A stretch of 33,131 nucleotides of DNA from NCBI GenBank assembly GCA_018263295.1, contig JADFCZ010000045.1, positions 1-33,131 of the forward strand. Direction: 5' to 3'. This document shows, piece by piece, positions 1 through 8,720 of the stretch; position 1 is the first letter of the stretch; each line of letters starts with the position of its first letter. The position numbers and the translations under genes are program-made. The notes beneath the pieces were generated by a model. That model was not told the origin of the DNA and ran no database searches. It was given only the letters and a program-made list of their open reading frames with translations. The stretch comes from Conexibacter sp. GTDB lineage: Bacteria; Actinomycetota; Thermoleophilia; Solirubrobacterales; 70-9.

Positions 1-6
1 CCGCCG

Positions 7-540
7 GTGACGGCGGTCGACTCGGCGGCGGTTCACGCCGAGCGCTCGCCGGAGGCGACGCGGAGCCGGACGATCGTCTGGCAGGACCCGTTGCCCGCCG
101 CCGGCGCGGGTGCGGCGATGGCGGGCATCGACTACATGCGCGCCATCGCCTCCGGCGAGCTCCCGCCGCCGCCGATCGCGGTGCTGATGCGGATGCAGCC
201 CGTCGACGTCGAGCCGGGGGTCGTCGTCTTCGAGGGCGAGCCCGGCGAGGAGCACTACAACCCGATCGGGACCGTTCACGGCGGCTACGCCGCGACGCTG
301 CTCGACTCGGTCCTCGGGTGCGCCGTTCACACCACGCTCGAGGCCGGCGTCGGCTACACGACCGCCGGGCTCGAGGTCAAGTTCATGCGGCCGATCACCC
401 GCGAGTCCGAGCGGGTCCGAGCGGTCGGGGAGGTGACCTACCGGGGCCGGCGGCAGGCGACCGCGCAGGCGCGGCTGACCGATGAGTCCGGCGAGCGGCT
501 CTTCGCGTCGGCGACCACCACCTGCATGATCCTCGGCTGA
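7..540 (+). CDS. PaaI-family hotdog thioesterase
   Basis: A 177-residue hotdog-fold protein. The motif NPIGTVHGGY at residues 85-94 followed by Asp100 is the PaaI-type active-site block: the HGG loop and the acidic residue on the central helix. The family hydrolyses acyl-CoA or aryl-CoA thioesters in the cytoplasm; the substrate cannot be read from the sequence. About 50 extra N-terminal residues precede the hotdog domain, longer than a minimal PaaI protein. The GTG at the left edge is used as start, but no ribosome-binding site can be seen because only six bases precede it, so the true start could lie outside the window. The next gene follows after about 40 bp and has its own promoter-like box. 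Confidence 0.85.
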   Translation: MTAVDSAAVHAERSPEATRSRTIVWQDPLPAAGAGAAMAGIDYMRAIASGELPPPPIAVLMRMQPVDVEPGVVVFEGEPGEEHYNPIGTVHGGYAATLLDSVLGCAVHTTLEAGVGYTTAGLEVKFMRPITRESERVRAVGEVTYRGRRQATAQARLTDESGERLFASATTTCMILG

Positions 541-569
541 GGAGGCGTCGCGGCCGTCGCGTTCGCGGC

Positions 570-584
570 TAGGGTGGCCGCGTG
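570..584 (+). promoter_or_regulatory. Leaderless promoter -10 box of the alpha/beta hydrolase gene
   Basis: TAGGGT at 570-575 is followed by exactly six bases and then the GTG start at 582. A transcript starting about 7 nt after the box would begin on the start codon, and no Shine-Dalgarno sequence is present. The same hexamer stands in front of other genes in this window. That it is a promoter is inferred. Confidence 0.5.
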
Positions 585-1469
585 ACCGCTGCGCCCGCCG
601 TGCCGATCGTCCGTTCCGACGTCACCTTCACCTCCGGCGGCGAGCGCTGCGCCGGCTGGTGGTACGAGCCGGCGGCCGAGCCCGACGGCCGGGCGATCGT
701 GATGGCCAACGGCTTCAGCCTGACGCGCCACGACGGCCTGCCCGCCTACGCGGAGCGCTTCGCCGCCGCGGGCTTCGCCGTCCTGCTGTTCGACCACCGC
801 AACCTCGGCGACTCCGGCGGCGAGCGGCGGCAGCGGTTCCGGGCGTCCGAGCAGCAGGAGGACTGGCGGAACGCGATCGCCTACGCCGCCGGCCGCGACG
901 GGGTCGAGCCCGGGGGCATCGTCCTCTGGGGCTACTCGTTCGCCGGCGGCCACGCGCTCGAGGTCGCGGCGGGCCGCGGTGACCTCGCCGCCGTGGTCGT
1001 GATCTGCCCGTTCGCCGACGGCTTCAAGCGTGTCCTCGTCACGCCGCCGAAGCTCTCGGCCTGGATCCTCCCGCGGGCGGTCGCCGACCTCGCCGGCCGT
1101 CACAACCTCGTCGCGGTCACGGCTCCGCCCGGCGAGCACGGCGCGATGACGATGCCCGGCGAGGCCGAGGGCTTCGCCGCAGCCGTCGAGCCCGGCTCTC
1201 CCTGGCGGAACGAGATCTCGCCCGGCGTCTTCGCGACCGTCGCCATGTTCCGGCCGGTCCGCCGCGCCCGCCGGATCGCGGCGCCCGTTTGGGTCGGACT
1301 CGGCGAGCGCGACATCACCGTCGATCACGGCGCGGTCGAGCGCGTCGCCACGCGGGCGCCGCGCGGAGAGCTCCATCGCTACCCCTACGACCACTTCGAG
1401 CCGCTGAGCGCCGAGGCGGCCGGCCGGATCGCCGCCGACCAGCTCGAGTTCCTCGCCCGGGTGATCTGA
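582..1469 (+). CDS. Alpha/beta hydrolase
   Basis: A 295-residue cytoplasmic alpha/beta-hydrolase. The nucleophile elbow GYSFAG places the catalytic Ser at residue 119; Asp244 (in GERDITVD) and His271 (in YPYDHFEP) complete a plausible triad in the correct order. The N-terminal part (MANGFSLTRHDG, FDHRNLGDSGG) resembles the S15/dienelactone-hydrolase-like group of bacterial hydrolases often annotated only as alpha/beta fold hydrolase. There is no signal peptide. The substrate is unknown; esters or peptides are both possible. The start is the GTG six bases after a TAGGGT box, which suggests leaderless translation. It ends two bases before the stop of the convergent PLP-enzyme gene. Confidence 0.88.
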   Translation: MTAAPAVPIVRSDVTFTSGGERCAGWWYEPAAEPDGRAIVMANGFSLTRHDGLPAYAERFAAAGFAVLLFDHRNLGDSGGERRQRFRASEQQEDWRNAIAYAAGRDGVEPGGIVLWGYSFAGGHALEVAAGRGDLAAVVVICPFADGFKRVLVTPPKLSAWILPRAVADLAGRHNLVAVTAPPGEHGAMTMPGEAEGFAAAVEPGSPWRNEISPGVFATVAMFRPVRRARRIAAPVWVGLGERDITVDHGAVERVATRAPRGELHRYPYDHFEPLSAEAAGRIAADQLEFLARVI

Positions 1470-1471
1470 GC

Positions 1472-2497
1472 TCAGGCCGTGCCGGCGCCCGTTCGCGGGC
1501 CGTCGGTCTGCAGGAACAGGACCGGGCCGCCGAGCCGGCCCGAAGCACTCAGCGCCAGGGTCGCCGCCATCGCCTTCGCCGTGTAGACGGGATCGAGCCC
1601 GAGCCCGGTGCCGGCGGCGAGGGTCCGCGCCCGCTCCGATTCCCCGGTCGGATGGCCGTAGCCGGATCCGAGCCAGTCGGCGACCGACTCGAGCCTGAGG
1701 TCTCGCGCCTCGGCGGCCGCCGAGGCACCGCGTTCGGCGAGCAGCTTCGCGGTCCGGCCGGCGAGCTTTCGCAGCGCCGCCGAATCGAGCCGGAGCGTGT
1801 CGTTGACGACGACTCCGGTCACCCGCGTCCCGAGGCCGGCGAGCCTGAGGCCGAGCGCCAGCCCCGCCGCGGTCCCGCCGGAGCCGACCGCGGTGACGAC
1901 GTGCGCGGGCTCCGGCATCGCGCCGGCCTTCACCTGAGCGGCGATCTCGAGCCCGCCCTCGACGTAGCCGACGGCACCCAGCGGCGAGGACCCGCCGGCG
2001 GGCAGGAAGTAGGGCGGGCGGAGGCCGGCGCTGTGGCGCAGCATCAGCCAGGGCGCGGCGGCGATCGTCCGGGCTTTGGTGTGGGTCCGGTGGATCGTCG
2101 CGCCGGACGCCCGCAGCCGCTCGAGCTGCGCGCGGACGTGCTCGTCGACGGGTTGGTCGATCAGCGCGAGGGCGACCCCGAGCCCTTGGTCGCGGCCGTA
2201 CAGCGCCGCCGCCAGGCCCCAGTTAGTGCCGATTCCGCCGACCGTGAGAATGGTCCGGCGGCCGCGGCGGCGGACGTCGGGGAGCAGCCACTCGAGCTTG
2301 CGGACCTTGTTGCCGCCCCAACCGCCGGTCCCGTAGGCGCCATCGTCCTTGAGCCACAGCAGCCCGGCCTCGAGCCCCGCGCTCGCCGCCAGCTCGTCGA
2401 GCGGCGCGACCGGGGTCGGCCGCCGGTCGTCCAGGGGCAGGTGGGGGAGGGTCCGCCGCAGCGCCGGCCAGCGCTCGTGGAGCAGCGGATAGCTCAT
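1472..2497 (-). CDS. PLP-dependent D-cysteine desulfhydrase / ACC deaminase family enzyme
   Basis: A 341-residue fold-type II PLP enzyme. The signature GGNKVRKLEW at residues 62-71 carries the presumed Schiff-base Lys64. A glycine-rich phosphate-binding loop (GSGGTAAG) occurs in the C-terminal half, and the end FLQTDG corresponds to the usual FxHTGG-like ending of the family, with Asp in place of the first Gly. Family members open D-cysteine to pyruvate, sulfide and ammonia, or act on 1-aminocyclopropane-1-carboxylate; the sequence alone does not decide which, and D-cysteine desulfhydrase is the commoner bacterial activity. The ATG start at 2497 overlaps the stop of the upstream oxidase gene as ATGA, so the two are translationally coupled. 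The frame stays open upstream of this ATG, but that part is a shadow of the oxidase gene. Confidence 0.87.
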   Translation of the reverse strand: MSYPLLHERWPALRRTLPHLPLDDRRPTPVAPLDELAASAGLEAGLLWLKDDGAYGTGGWGGNKVRKLEWLLPDVRRRGRRTILTVGGIGTNWGLAAALYGRDQGLGVALALIDQPVDEHVRAQLERLRASGATIHRTHTKARTIAAAPWLMLRHSAGLRPPYFLPAGGSSPLGAVGYVEGGLEIAAQVKAGAMPEPAHVVTAVGSGGTAAGLALGLRLAGLGTRVTGVVVNDTLRLDSAALRKLAGRTAKLLAERGASAAAEARDLRLESVADWLGSGYGHPTGESERARTLAAGTGLGLDPVYTAKAMAATLALSASGRLGGPVLFLQTDGPRTGAGTA

Positions 2498-3795
2498 CCG
2501 GCCGGGCCGAGGACGCGCTCGACGTAGGCGTTGGTGAAGGTGCCGGCGGGGTCGAGCCTTCGGCGGACCGCCGCAAACCGGTCCCACTCGGGGTAGGCAC
2601 CGCGCAGTTCCTCCGCAGTGCGGAAGTGCCGCTTGCCCCAGTGCGGGCGGCCGCCGAACCCGATCAGCACCTCCTCGACCGCCCGGAAGTAGCGCTCGAA
2701 GTCGAGCCCCGCGAACTGGTGCACGGCGATCCAGCAGACGTCCCGCTCGTGGGCGGGGCTGAGTAGGGCGTCGTCGGCGGCCGCGACCCGGACCTCGATC
2801 GGGACCGGGACGTCGAAGCGCTCCGACTCGGCGACCGCACGGACGGCGCGGACGGCGGTCGCGGCGACGTCTCGCGGGATCGCGTACTCCATCTCGGTGA
2901 TCGGCACCCGCCGGGGGGTGCGGAACACCCGGTAGGAGCGGTCTCGGACCCGCGTCGTCCCGGCGAGCCGCGAGGTCAGCCGGTTCAGCGCCGGGATCAT
3001 CGCCGGCCGCGCCCGGCCGAGCAGGCAGATGCCCCAGAAGGCGTAATTGGTCATGGCGACGTCGTCGAACCACTCGAGCGGCGCCGGCCGCGGCCTCGGC
3101 GCGCTGTCGATCCGGTTGCTCGACTTGACGATCGCGAGATCGCTGTGGGGGAACGTGAAGAGCCCGAAGTGGTCGTCGGCGGCGACGAGCTCGTCGAAGC
3201 GGTCGAGCGTCTCCTCGATCGGCGCCGTCGTCTCGACCGAGTCGAGCGTGAAAGCGGGCACCGCCGCCAGCGTGACCTCGGTGATCACGCCGAGCGATCC
3301 GATCGCCACCCGGGCGGCCCGCCAGCCGTCGCGATCGACGTCCGCGTTCAGCTCGACGAGCTCGCCGTCGGCGAGCATCAGCTCGATCGATCGCAGGGAC
3401 GCGGAGACGTTCGCGTGGGCGACACCGGTCCCGTGCGTGCCCGTCGACGCCGCGCCGGCCAGCGATTGAACGTCGATGTCACCGAGATTGGCGAACGCCA
3501 GGCCGTTGTCCCAGAGCACCTCGCTGAGCGCGCCGAGCCGGATCCCGGCCTCGACCCGGACCAGCCCGGAGGCGCGTTCGACGTCGACGACCCGGGCGAG
3601 CCGGTCCAGTGACAGCAGCGTCCCGTCGGTCAGGACCGCGCCGGTGAACGAGTGACCGGCGCCGGCGACCCGGACGGTCCTTCCGGCGGAGCGGGCGGCG
3701 CCGATCGCCCGCGCGAGCTCGCGCCGGTTCCGCGGCCGTTCGAATGCCGCGGGAGCGCACGTCTGATCTCCGGCGAAGTTCGTCCAGGTGGCCAC
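2494..3795 (-). CDS. FAD-binding sugar-lactone/alditol oxidase-like protein
   Basis: A 433-residue oxidoreductase of the VAO/PCMH flavoprotein family, group of D-arabinono-1,4-lactone oxidase, L-gulonolactone oxidase and alditol oxidase. The N-terminal FAD-binding domain shows VRVAGAGHSF (41-50), where His48 is in the position that carries covalent FAD in this group, then GALSEVL and STGTHGTG. The C-terminal domain ends with the group-typical HWGKRHF block. These enzymes oxidise a sugar lactone or sugar alcohol and pass electrons to oxygen; the specific substrate is not readable. No signal peptide. The GTG start lies nine bases after a TAGGGT box and no Shine-Dalgarno is visible, consistent with a leaderless mRNA. 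It is coupled to the downstream PLP enzyme by a 4-bp stop/start overlap; a shared pathway is not obvious. Confidence 0.87.
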   Translation of the reverse strand: MATWTNFAGDQTCAPAAFERPRNRRELARAIGAARSAGRTVRVAGAGHSFTGAVLTDGTLLSLDRLARVVDVERASGLVRVEAGIRLGALSEVLWDNGLAFANLGDIDVQSLAGAASTGTHGTGVAHANVSASLRSIELMLADGELVELNADVDRDGWRAARVAIGSLGVITEVTLAAVPAFTLDSVETTAPIEETLDRFDELVAADDHFGLFTFPHSDLAIVKSSNRIDSAPRPRPAPLEWFDDVAMTNYAFWGICLLGRARPAMIPALNRLTSRLAGTTRVRDRSYRVFRTPRRVPITEMEYAIPRDVAATAVRAVRAVAESERFDVPVPIEVRVAAADDALLSPAHERDVCWIAVHQFAGLDFERYFRAVEEVLIGFGGRPHWGKRHFRTAEELRGAYPEWDRFAAVRRRLDPAGTFTNAYVERVLGPAG

Positions 3796-3878
3796 GGGAG
3801 CATCACCCTATGCGGGTGGCGCCGACCGTTGCCGGTGGCGTTAGGCTGCCGCGCGGGCAGGAGGAACGAGGAGGAGAG
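3796..3878. promoter_or_regulatory. Divergent promoter region, oxidase / acylase
   Basis: An 83-bp gap between two divergent starts. On the - strand TAGGGT (3810-3805) sits nine bases before the oxidase GTG. On the + strand TAGGCT (3842-3847) sits about 31 bases before the acylase ATG, which is preceded by a strong GAGGAGAG ribosome-binding site at 3871-3878. No convincing -35 element is visible for either. Both boxes fit a TAnnnT-type -10; their function is inferred. Confidence 0.45.
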
Positions 3879-6266
3879 ATGTCGCTGAGTCCCATGATCG
3901 TCCCGCGCGCGCTCGTCGCGCTCGCAGTCGCCGTCGGAGCGCTTGCGCTGGTCGCCCCGGCCTCCGGCTACAAGGCGAAGATCCGCGAGACCAGCTATGG
4001 CATCCCGCACATCAAGGCGGACAACTACGGCTCGGCCGGCTACGGCGTCGGTTACGCGTTCGCGAAGCAGAACATCTGCACGTTCGCGAACAACAACGTC
4101 ACGACGTCGGCCCGCCGCTCGAAGTACTTCGGTCCCGGCGGCACCTCGCCGCAGAGCGCCGCCGGCCCGGTCAACAACCTCGACTCCGACTTCTTCTGGC
4201 AATCCGTGATCGACTCGCGGCGGATCGAGAAGCTGCTGGACGCGAAGGGGGTCCAGAGCCCGTCGAAGGACGCGCGAGCGGCGATCCGCGGCTACGCCGC
4301 CGGCTATAACGCCTACCTGGAGAAGATCGGCGTCGACGACATCCCCGATCCGTCCTGCCGCGGGAAGAAGTGGGTGAAGCCGATCGGGGCGATCGACGTC
4401 TGGCGGCGGATCTACCAGGCGGACCTGCTCGCCAGCTCCCAGAACTTCATCTCCGACTTCGTCGCCGCCCAGCCGCCGCCGACGATGAACGCCGCCCCCG
4501 AGGTGTCGCTGAAGGACGCAGCCGAGGCTCTGCCCGGCTCCCCCTACGACATCAACGACGATCACGCCGACGCCGCCAAGCTCGGCTCGAACGCGCTCGG
4601 GGTCGGCGAGGAGGATTCGCAGTCGGGCAACGGCCTCGTCCTCGCGAATCCCCACTTCCCGTGGAAGGGCATCGACCGCTTCTGGGAGATGCAGATCCAG
4701 ATCCCGGGCGAGATGAACGCGATCGGCTCGAGCCTGATGGGCTTCCCGGCGATCAACATCGGCCACAACCGGCACGTCGCCTGGAGCCACACGGTCTCGA
4801 CCGCCCAGCGGTTCACGTTGTTCGAGCTCGAGCTCGATCCGAGCGACCCGACCAGCTACATGTACGACGGCGAGTCGGTGCCGATGACGCACCGGTCCGT
4901 GACGGTGCCGGTGAAGGGCGGCGGCGAGGAGACGACGACGTTCTGGTATTCGCGGCTCGGCCCGATCCTCGCTCGGCCGGGCGTCGGGCTGAGCTGGTCC
5001 GACACCACCGTGTTCGCGCTGGGCGACGCCAACGACCAGATCCGCTCGGCAGACACCTGGCTGAACATGGGCAAGGCGAAGAGCGCCAAGGACCTCGTCA
5101 AGGCTCAGTCGAAGTACCAGGGCAACCCGTGGGTCAACACCATCGGCGCCGACGACAAGGGCCGCGCCTTCTACACCGACGACACGGTGGTGCCGAACGT
5201 GACCCAGGAGAAGATCGACACCTGCATCAAGCCCGGGATCTCGACGGTCATCTTCAGCGCGACCGGGATCATCCCGCTCGACGGCTCGACTTCGGCTTGC
5301 GGGTGGGGTGACGACTCCGACGCCGCCGTCAAGGGCATCTTCGGCCCCTCGAACCTGCCGATCCAGTTCCGCGACGACTACGTCCTCAACGCCAACGACT
5401 CCTACTGGCAGACGAACGCCGACGACCCGCTGACCGGCTTCAGCCCGATCATCGGCTGCGAGGACTGCGCCCAGGGTCTTCGCACCCGGCTCGGCCACGA
5501 GATGGTCGCCCAGCGGATGAACGCCTCCGACGGGCTCGGCGGCACGCCCGGCTTCACGCTGAAGAACATGACGAACATGTGGCTAGGCGACCGCAGCCTC
5601 GGGGCGGAGCTCACCCGCGACGGCCTCGTGGGAATCTGCGAGGACAACCCGATGATCGGCGGCGTCGACGTCACCGAGGCGTGCCCGATCCTCGACGAGT
5701 ACGACGAGACCGGCCTGCTCGACTCACCGGGCGGCTGGCTCTTCAACATCTGGTGGCAGAAGTCGGGCGCCGGCACGTTCTGGGACGTCCCGTTCGACGT
5801 GAACCTGCCGCTGACGACGCCGAACACTCTGAACGAGGACAACGCCGACTCGATCGCGGCGCTGGGCGAGGCCGTCCAGGAGCTGCGCGACCAGGACATC
5901 CCGCTCGACGCGAGCTACGGCGACGTCCAGTTCGCGCTCGGCAAGAACGGGAAGCACATCCCGATCCACGGCTGCTCGACCGGCTGCTGGCAGAACATCA
6001 ACTCGAACTTCGATCCAGAGGATCCCGAGTACGCGTACGGCCAGGTCAACTACGGCTCGAGCACGGTTCAGATGACCGAGCTGAAGCCGAACGGCCCGAA
6101 GGGGCACTGGCTGCTCACCTACTCGCAGTCGGAGAACGAGTCCAGCAAGCACTACAGCGATCAGACCGAGCAGTTCTCCGACAGCAAGTTCATCCCGATG
6201 CTCTACACGAACGCGGAGATCAGGAGCGACAAGGGCCTGAAGATCACGACCCTCAAGGGGAAGTAG
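3879..6266 (+). CDS. Secreted penicillin-acylase-family Ntn hydrolase
   Basis: A 795-residue precursor of the penicillin acylase / acyl-homoserine-lactone acylase family. Residues 1-30 form a signal peptide (ALVALAVAVGALALVAPASG), so the enzyme is exported. The alpha-chain begins with RETSYGIPHI (36-45), typical of the family. The autocatalytic cleavage site is LGSNAL, making Ser237 the N-terminal nucleophile of the beta chain. GHNRHVAWSHT and the later NANDSYWQTN supply expected active-site and oxyanion residues. Family members cleave amide-linked acyl chains from beta-lactams, acyl-homoserine lactones or cyclic lipopeptides; the substrate is not determined by the motifs. The frame is open further upstream, but this ATG has an ideal GAGGAGAG ribosome-binding site directly before it and begins the signal peptide. 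It ends six bases from the convergent GH31 gene. Confidence 0.92.
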   Translation: MSLSPMIVPRALVALAVAVGALALVAPASGYKAKIRETSYGIPHIKADNYGSAGYGVGYAFAKQNICTFANNNVTTSARRSKYFGPGGTSPQSAAGPVNNLDSDFFWQSVIDSRRIEKLLDAKGVQSPSKDARAAIRGYAAGYNAYLEKIGVDDIPDPSCRGKKWVKPIGAIDVWRRIYQADLLASSQNFISDFVAAQPPPTMNAAPEVSLKDAAEALPGSPYDINDDHADAAKLGSNALGVGEEDSQSGNGLVLANPHFPWKGIDRFWEMQIQIPGEMNAIGSSLMGFPAINIGHNRHVAWSHTVSTAQRFTLFELELDPSDPTSYMYDGESVPMTHRSVTVPVKGGGEETTTFWYSRLGPILARPGVGLSWSDTTVFALGDANDQIRSADTWLNMGKAKSAKDLVKAQSKYQGNPWVNTIGADDKGRAFYTDDTVVPNVTQEKIDTCIKPGISTVIFSATGIIPLDGSTSACGWGDDSDAAVKGIFGPSNLPIQFRDDYVLNANDSYWQTNADDPLTGFSPIIGCEDCAQGLRTRLGHEMVAQRMNASDGLGGTPGFTLKNMTNMWLGDRSLGAELTRDGLVGICEDNPMIGGVDVTEACPILDEYDETGLLDSPGGWLFNIWWQKSGAGTFWDVPFDVNLPLTTPNTLNEDNADSIAALGEAVQELRDQDIPLDASYGDVQFALGKNGKHIPIHGCSTGCWQNINSNFDPEDPEYAYGQVNYGSSTVQMTELKPNGPKGHWLLTYSQSENESSKHYSDQTEQFSDSKFIPMLYTNAEIRSDKGLKITTLKGK

Positions 6267-6272
6267 CGGCGC

Positions 6273-8720
6273 TCAGCGCGAGGCGGTGATCGTCCCGGAG
6301 GCGATTCGGGCGTTCACTCGCAGCACCTTCGTCTCCGGGTCGTAGCCCCAGCCGCCGCTGAGCCGCCTGCCGTCGACCTCGACGACGCGGGGGCGGAACG
6401 GGTGCCGCAGCGTCGAGAGCGAAGCCTCGAGGTCGAGCCGCACGGGCCGGGGCGAGTCGACGCGGAGGCGCCAGGTGCCGTCGCCCTCCGACGATCGCAG
6501 CGTCCCGGACTGGCCGAAGGGCGCGGTGCTGTCGTCGCGCGGCAGCGCGATCACGTGCAGGTGCCCGCGGCGGTCGCCGAGGCTGACGTGATCTTCGTCG
6601 CCGTACTCGGCCAGCGTCTCGACGTTCGGCGGCAGCATCGGCAGCAGCGTTCCGGCGCGGGCGAAGACGGGGATCTCGCGCAGCGGCGCGTCCGCCTCGA
6701 CCGCGCGCGGGCTGCCGCCGACGACCGACGCGCGGCGCTCGAGCCGGAAGCTCCCGTTGCCGGGGCGGAAGCCGACGGCGTCCCAGAGCTCGACCCAGTC
6801 ACCGCGCGGCAGGTAGACGCTGCGGGACGTCGCCCCGGGCTCGTACACGGGTGCGACCAGCAGGTCGGGCCCGAACAGGAACTCGCCGTCGCGCCCGGTG
6901 GCCCGCCGGTCGCGGGGGTAGGCGAGGGCGAGCTGGCGCATGATCGGCATCCCCGAGCGGGCGTAGGCGCGGTCGGCGGCGACGAGGTAGGGATAGAGCT
7001 GGGTGCGGAGCTTCGCGTAGCGGCGGTAGATCGGCAGCGTCGGCTGCTCCCAGACCTGCGGCCGGGCCGACATCGGCACGCCGATCCCCTCGGCCTTCGT
7101 TCGCATCACGCCCGAGAACGCGCCGAACTCGATCCAGCGGGCGAGCAGCTCGGGGTCGAGTGTCTGGTCGGAGAGGGTGAAGAAGCCGCCGACGTCCGAG
7201 CCCCAGAGGGAGACGCCGGAGAGGCCGATGCTCAGCGCCTCGCGGATCGCCGAGCGGAGGCCGTCGAAGCCCCAGCCGGTCGTCGGGTCGCCGCCCCAGA
7301 CGATCTGCGAGTGCTGCGCGGCACCGGTGAAGCCGGAGCGGTTGAAGCGCACGATCGGGCGGCGCTTCGACTCCGCGTAACGCATGCCCTCGCGGTGGTA
7401 GAGGACCGGGTAGCGGTTGTGCATCCGCCTGCCGCCCATTCCGCTCTCGGCGACCGAGTCCGGCGGCGCGTACTCGCCGTAGTCCTCCATCCAGCCGTCG
7501 TAGCCGGCCCGGTAGGCGCGGTCGAGGATCGAGCGGTAGATCGGGGCGGCGGCGGGGTCGGTGAAGTCGAACATCCCGACCTGGGTCACGCCCGAGCCGA
7601 CGAAGGCGGTGAAGGTGTACGGCGAGCCGTCGCGGTGCTCGAGGAATGCACCCGCGTCGATGGCCCGGTCGAACGGGTCGGCATAGGTCGCGCAGATCGC
7701 CTCCCGCGTGTAGGTCAGCGCGGCCGCCCCGGTCGCGTGGAGTCCGGCTGCGCGTTCGCGCTCGGTCGCCTCCTGACCGAGGTCGGAGCCGCACGGCATG
7801 TAGCGCATGTGGGTCTCGACGGCCGAGTAGGGGGCGTCGGCGTCGCGCAGGGCATCGAGGTGGTCGAGCTCGTCGGGCTCGGTGTTCGCGTGACCGGTCT
7901 GGACCCACGGCCCGAACAGCCAGGGGGCGGCCGGTCGCGGCTGGCGGCCGATCGTCTCCGTCAGCCGCCGCAGTACGTCGCGTGGCTTCGGCCCGGCGAA
8001 GAGGCTCAGCGAGAGCTTGCGGGCGTCGGCCTCGACGCTCCACTGTCCTCCCGATTCGGTCCCGATCCGGAACCGGCTCGTCTCGAGGTTGTTCGCGAGG
8101 ACCCCGTACCCGCGGGTCGAGAGCAGCCACGGCATCGGGAAATAGGTCGCATCGCTCCGCTGCCGGATTCCCCACGGCGGGACCGTGGCCGAGATCAGCG
8201 GGTATTCGGTCGCCTGGTAGGGACCCTCGCCGACGTAGTTCTCGACCACGTGGCCGCGCTGATCGACGTGGTCGGAGCGCTCGCCGAACCCGAGCATCCG
8301 CTCGGTGCCGTGGGAGCGGAAGCCGATCCCGACTGAGTCGACGCCTCCGGCTCCGACGACCTCGGCGTCGATCCGCTGGACGCCGCTCCGCCGCGGCGCG
8401 ACGGTGAGGACGATCCGCCGGCCGTCGGGGTCGTCGGTCGCCAGCACCCAGCGCCGGCCGGCGCCCTCGCGGCCGGAGCGAACGACCTCCGTCGCATGGC
8501 TCCAGGAGCCGTCGGCGAGGAAGCCGAGGCGCCCGCCGGGGCCGCCGTCGGTGCGGACCGCCTCGTGCAGCGTCCCCGCGGCGGCGAGCCCGCGCACGGT
8601 GATCCGCCCGCTGTCCGGGTCGACCGCGACTCCGGCCGCGGCGAGCGGGGGAACGGCCAGCGCTGCAGCGGCGACGAGCCCGGCTGCGGCCGTCATGAGG
8701 TTCCGGAGGGGAAGCGCCAT
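6273..8720 (-). CDS. Secreted glycoside hydrolase family 31
   Basis: An 815-residue GH31 enzyme with an N-terminal signal peptide (LMTAAAGLVAAAALAVPPLAAA). The catalytic barrel carries DGWMEDYGEY, with Asp413 as nucleophile, and WGGDPTTGW, with Asp478 as acid/base, the spacing expected for GH31. Upstream is the N-terminal beta-sandwich (GFGERSDHVDQRG) and downstream the GH31 C-terminal beta-domains, including LLVAPVYEPGA and an arginine/tryptophan-rich barrel exit. GH31 includes alpha-glucosidases, alpha-xylosidases and sulfoquinovosidases; WMEDYGE is seen in several of these and I do not assign one. Export suggests polysaccharide or oligosaccharide degradation outside the cell. The ATG at 8720 follows GATAAT with a six-base gap, so the mRNA is probably leaderless. 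The frame stays open upstream, but the signal peptide begins here. Confidence 0.9.
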   Translation of the reverse strand: MALPLRNLMTAAAGLVAAAALAVPPLAAAGVAVDPDSGRITVRGLAAAGTLHEAVRTDGGPGGRLGFLADGSWSHATEVVRSGREGAGRRWVLATDDPDGRRIVLTVAPRRSGVQRIDAEVVGAGGVDSVGIGFRSHGTERMLGFGERSDHVDQRGHVVENYVGEGPYQATEYPLISATVPPWGIRQRSDATYFPMPWLLSTRGYGVLANNLETSRFRIGTESGGQWSVEADARKLSLSLFAGPKPRDVLRRLTETIGRQPRPAAPWLFGPWVQTGHANTEPDELDHLDALRDADAPYSAVETHMRYMPCGSDLGQEATERERAAGLHATGAAALTYTREAICATYADPFDRAIDAGAFLEHRDGSPYTFTAFVGSGVTQVGMFDFTDPAAAPIYRSILDRAYRAGYDGWMEDYGEYAPPDSVAESGMGGRRMHNRYPVLYHREGMRYAESKRRPIVRFNRSGFTGAAQHSQIVWGGDPTTGWGFDGLRSAIREALSIGLSGVSLWGSDVGGFFTLSDQTLDPELLARWIEFGAFSGVMRTKAEGIGVPMSARPQVWEQPTLPIYRRYAKLRTQLYPYLVAADRAYARSGMPIMRQLALAYPRDRRATGRDGEFLFGPDLLVAPVYEPGATSRSVYLPRGDWVELWDAVGFRPGNGSFRLERRASVVGGSPRAVEADAPLREIPVFARAGTLLPMLPPNVETLAEYGDEDHVSLGDRRGHLHVIALPRDDSTAPFGQSGTLRSSEGDGTWRLRVDSPRPVRLDLEASLSTLRHPFRPRVVEVDGRRLSGGWGYDPETKVLRVNARIASGTITASR

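Noticed and set aside
438-1394. Long open frame opposite the alpha/beta hydrolase gene
   Set aside because: Arg/Gly/Asp-rich low-complexity product with no domain; a shadow of the real gene caused by high GC.
1472-3073. Longer PLP-enzyme product starting at 3073
   Set aside because: The first 192 codons are an out-of-frame shadow of the oxidase gene; the ATGA overlap at 2497 is the natural start.
3630-5498. 622-codon open frame antisense to the acylase gene
   Set aside because: Composition typical of an antisense shadow (Val-, Arg- and Asp-rich); the + strand frame has clear family motifs.
6402-8336. 644-codon + strand open frame opposite GH31
   Set aside because: No recognisable motif; the GH31 catalytic motifs are on the other strand.
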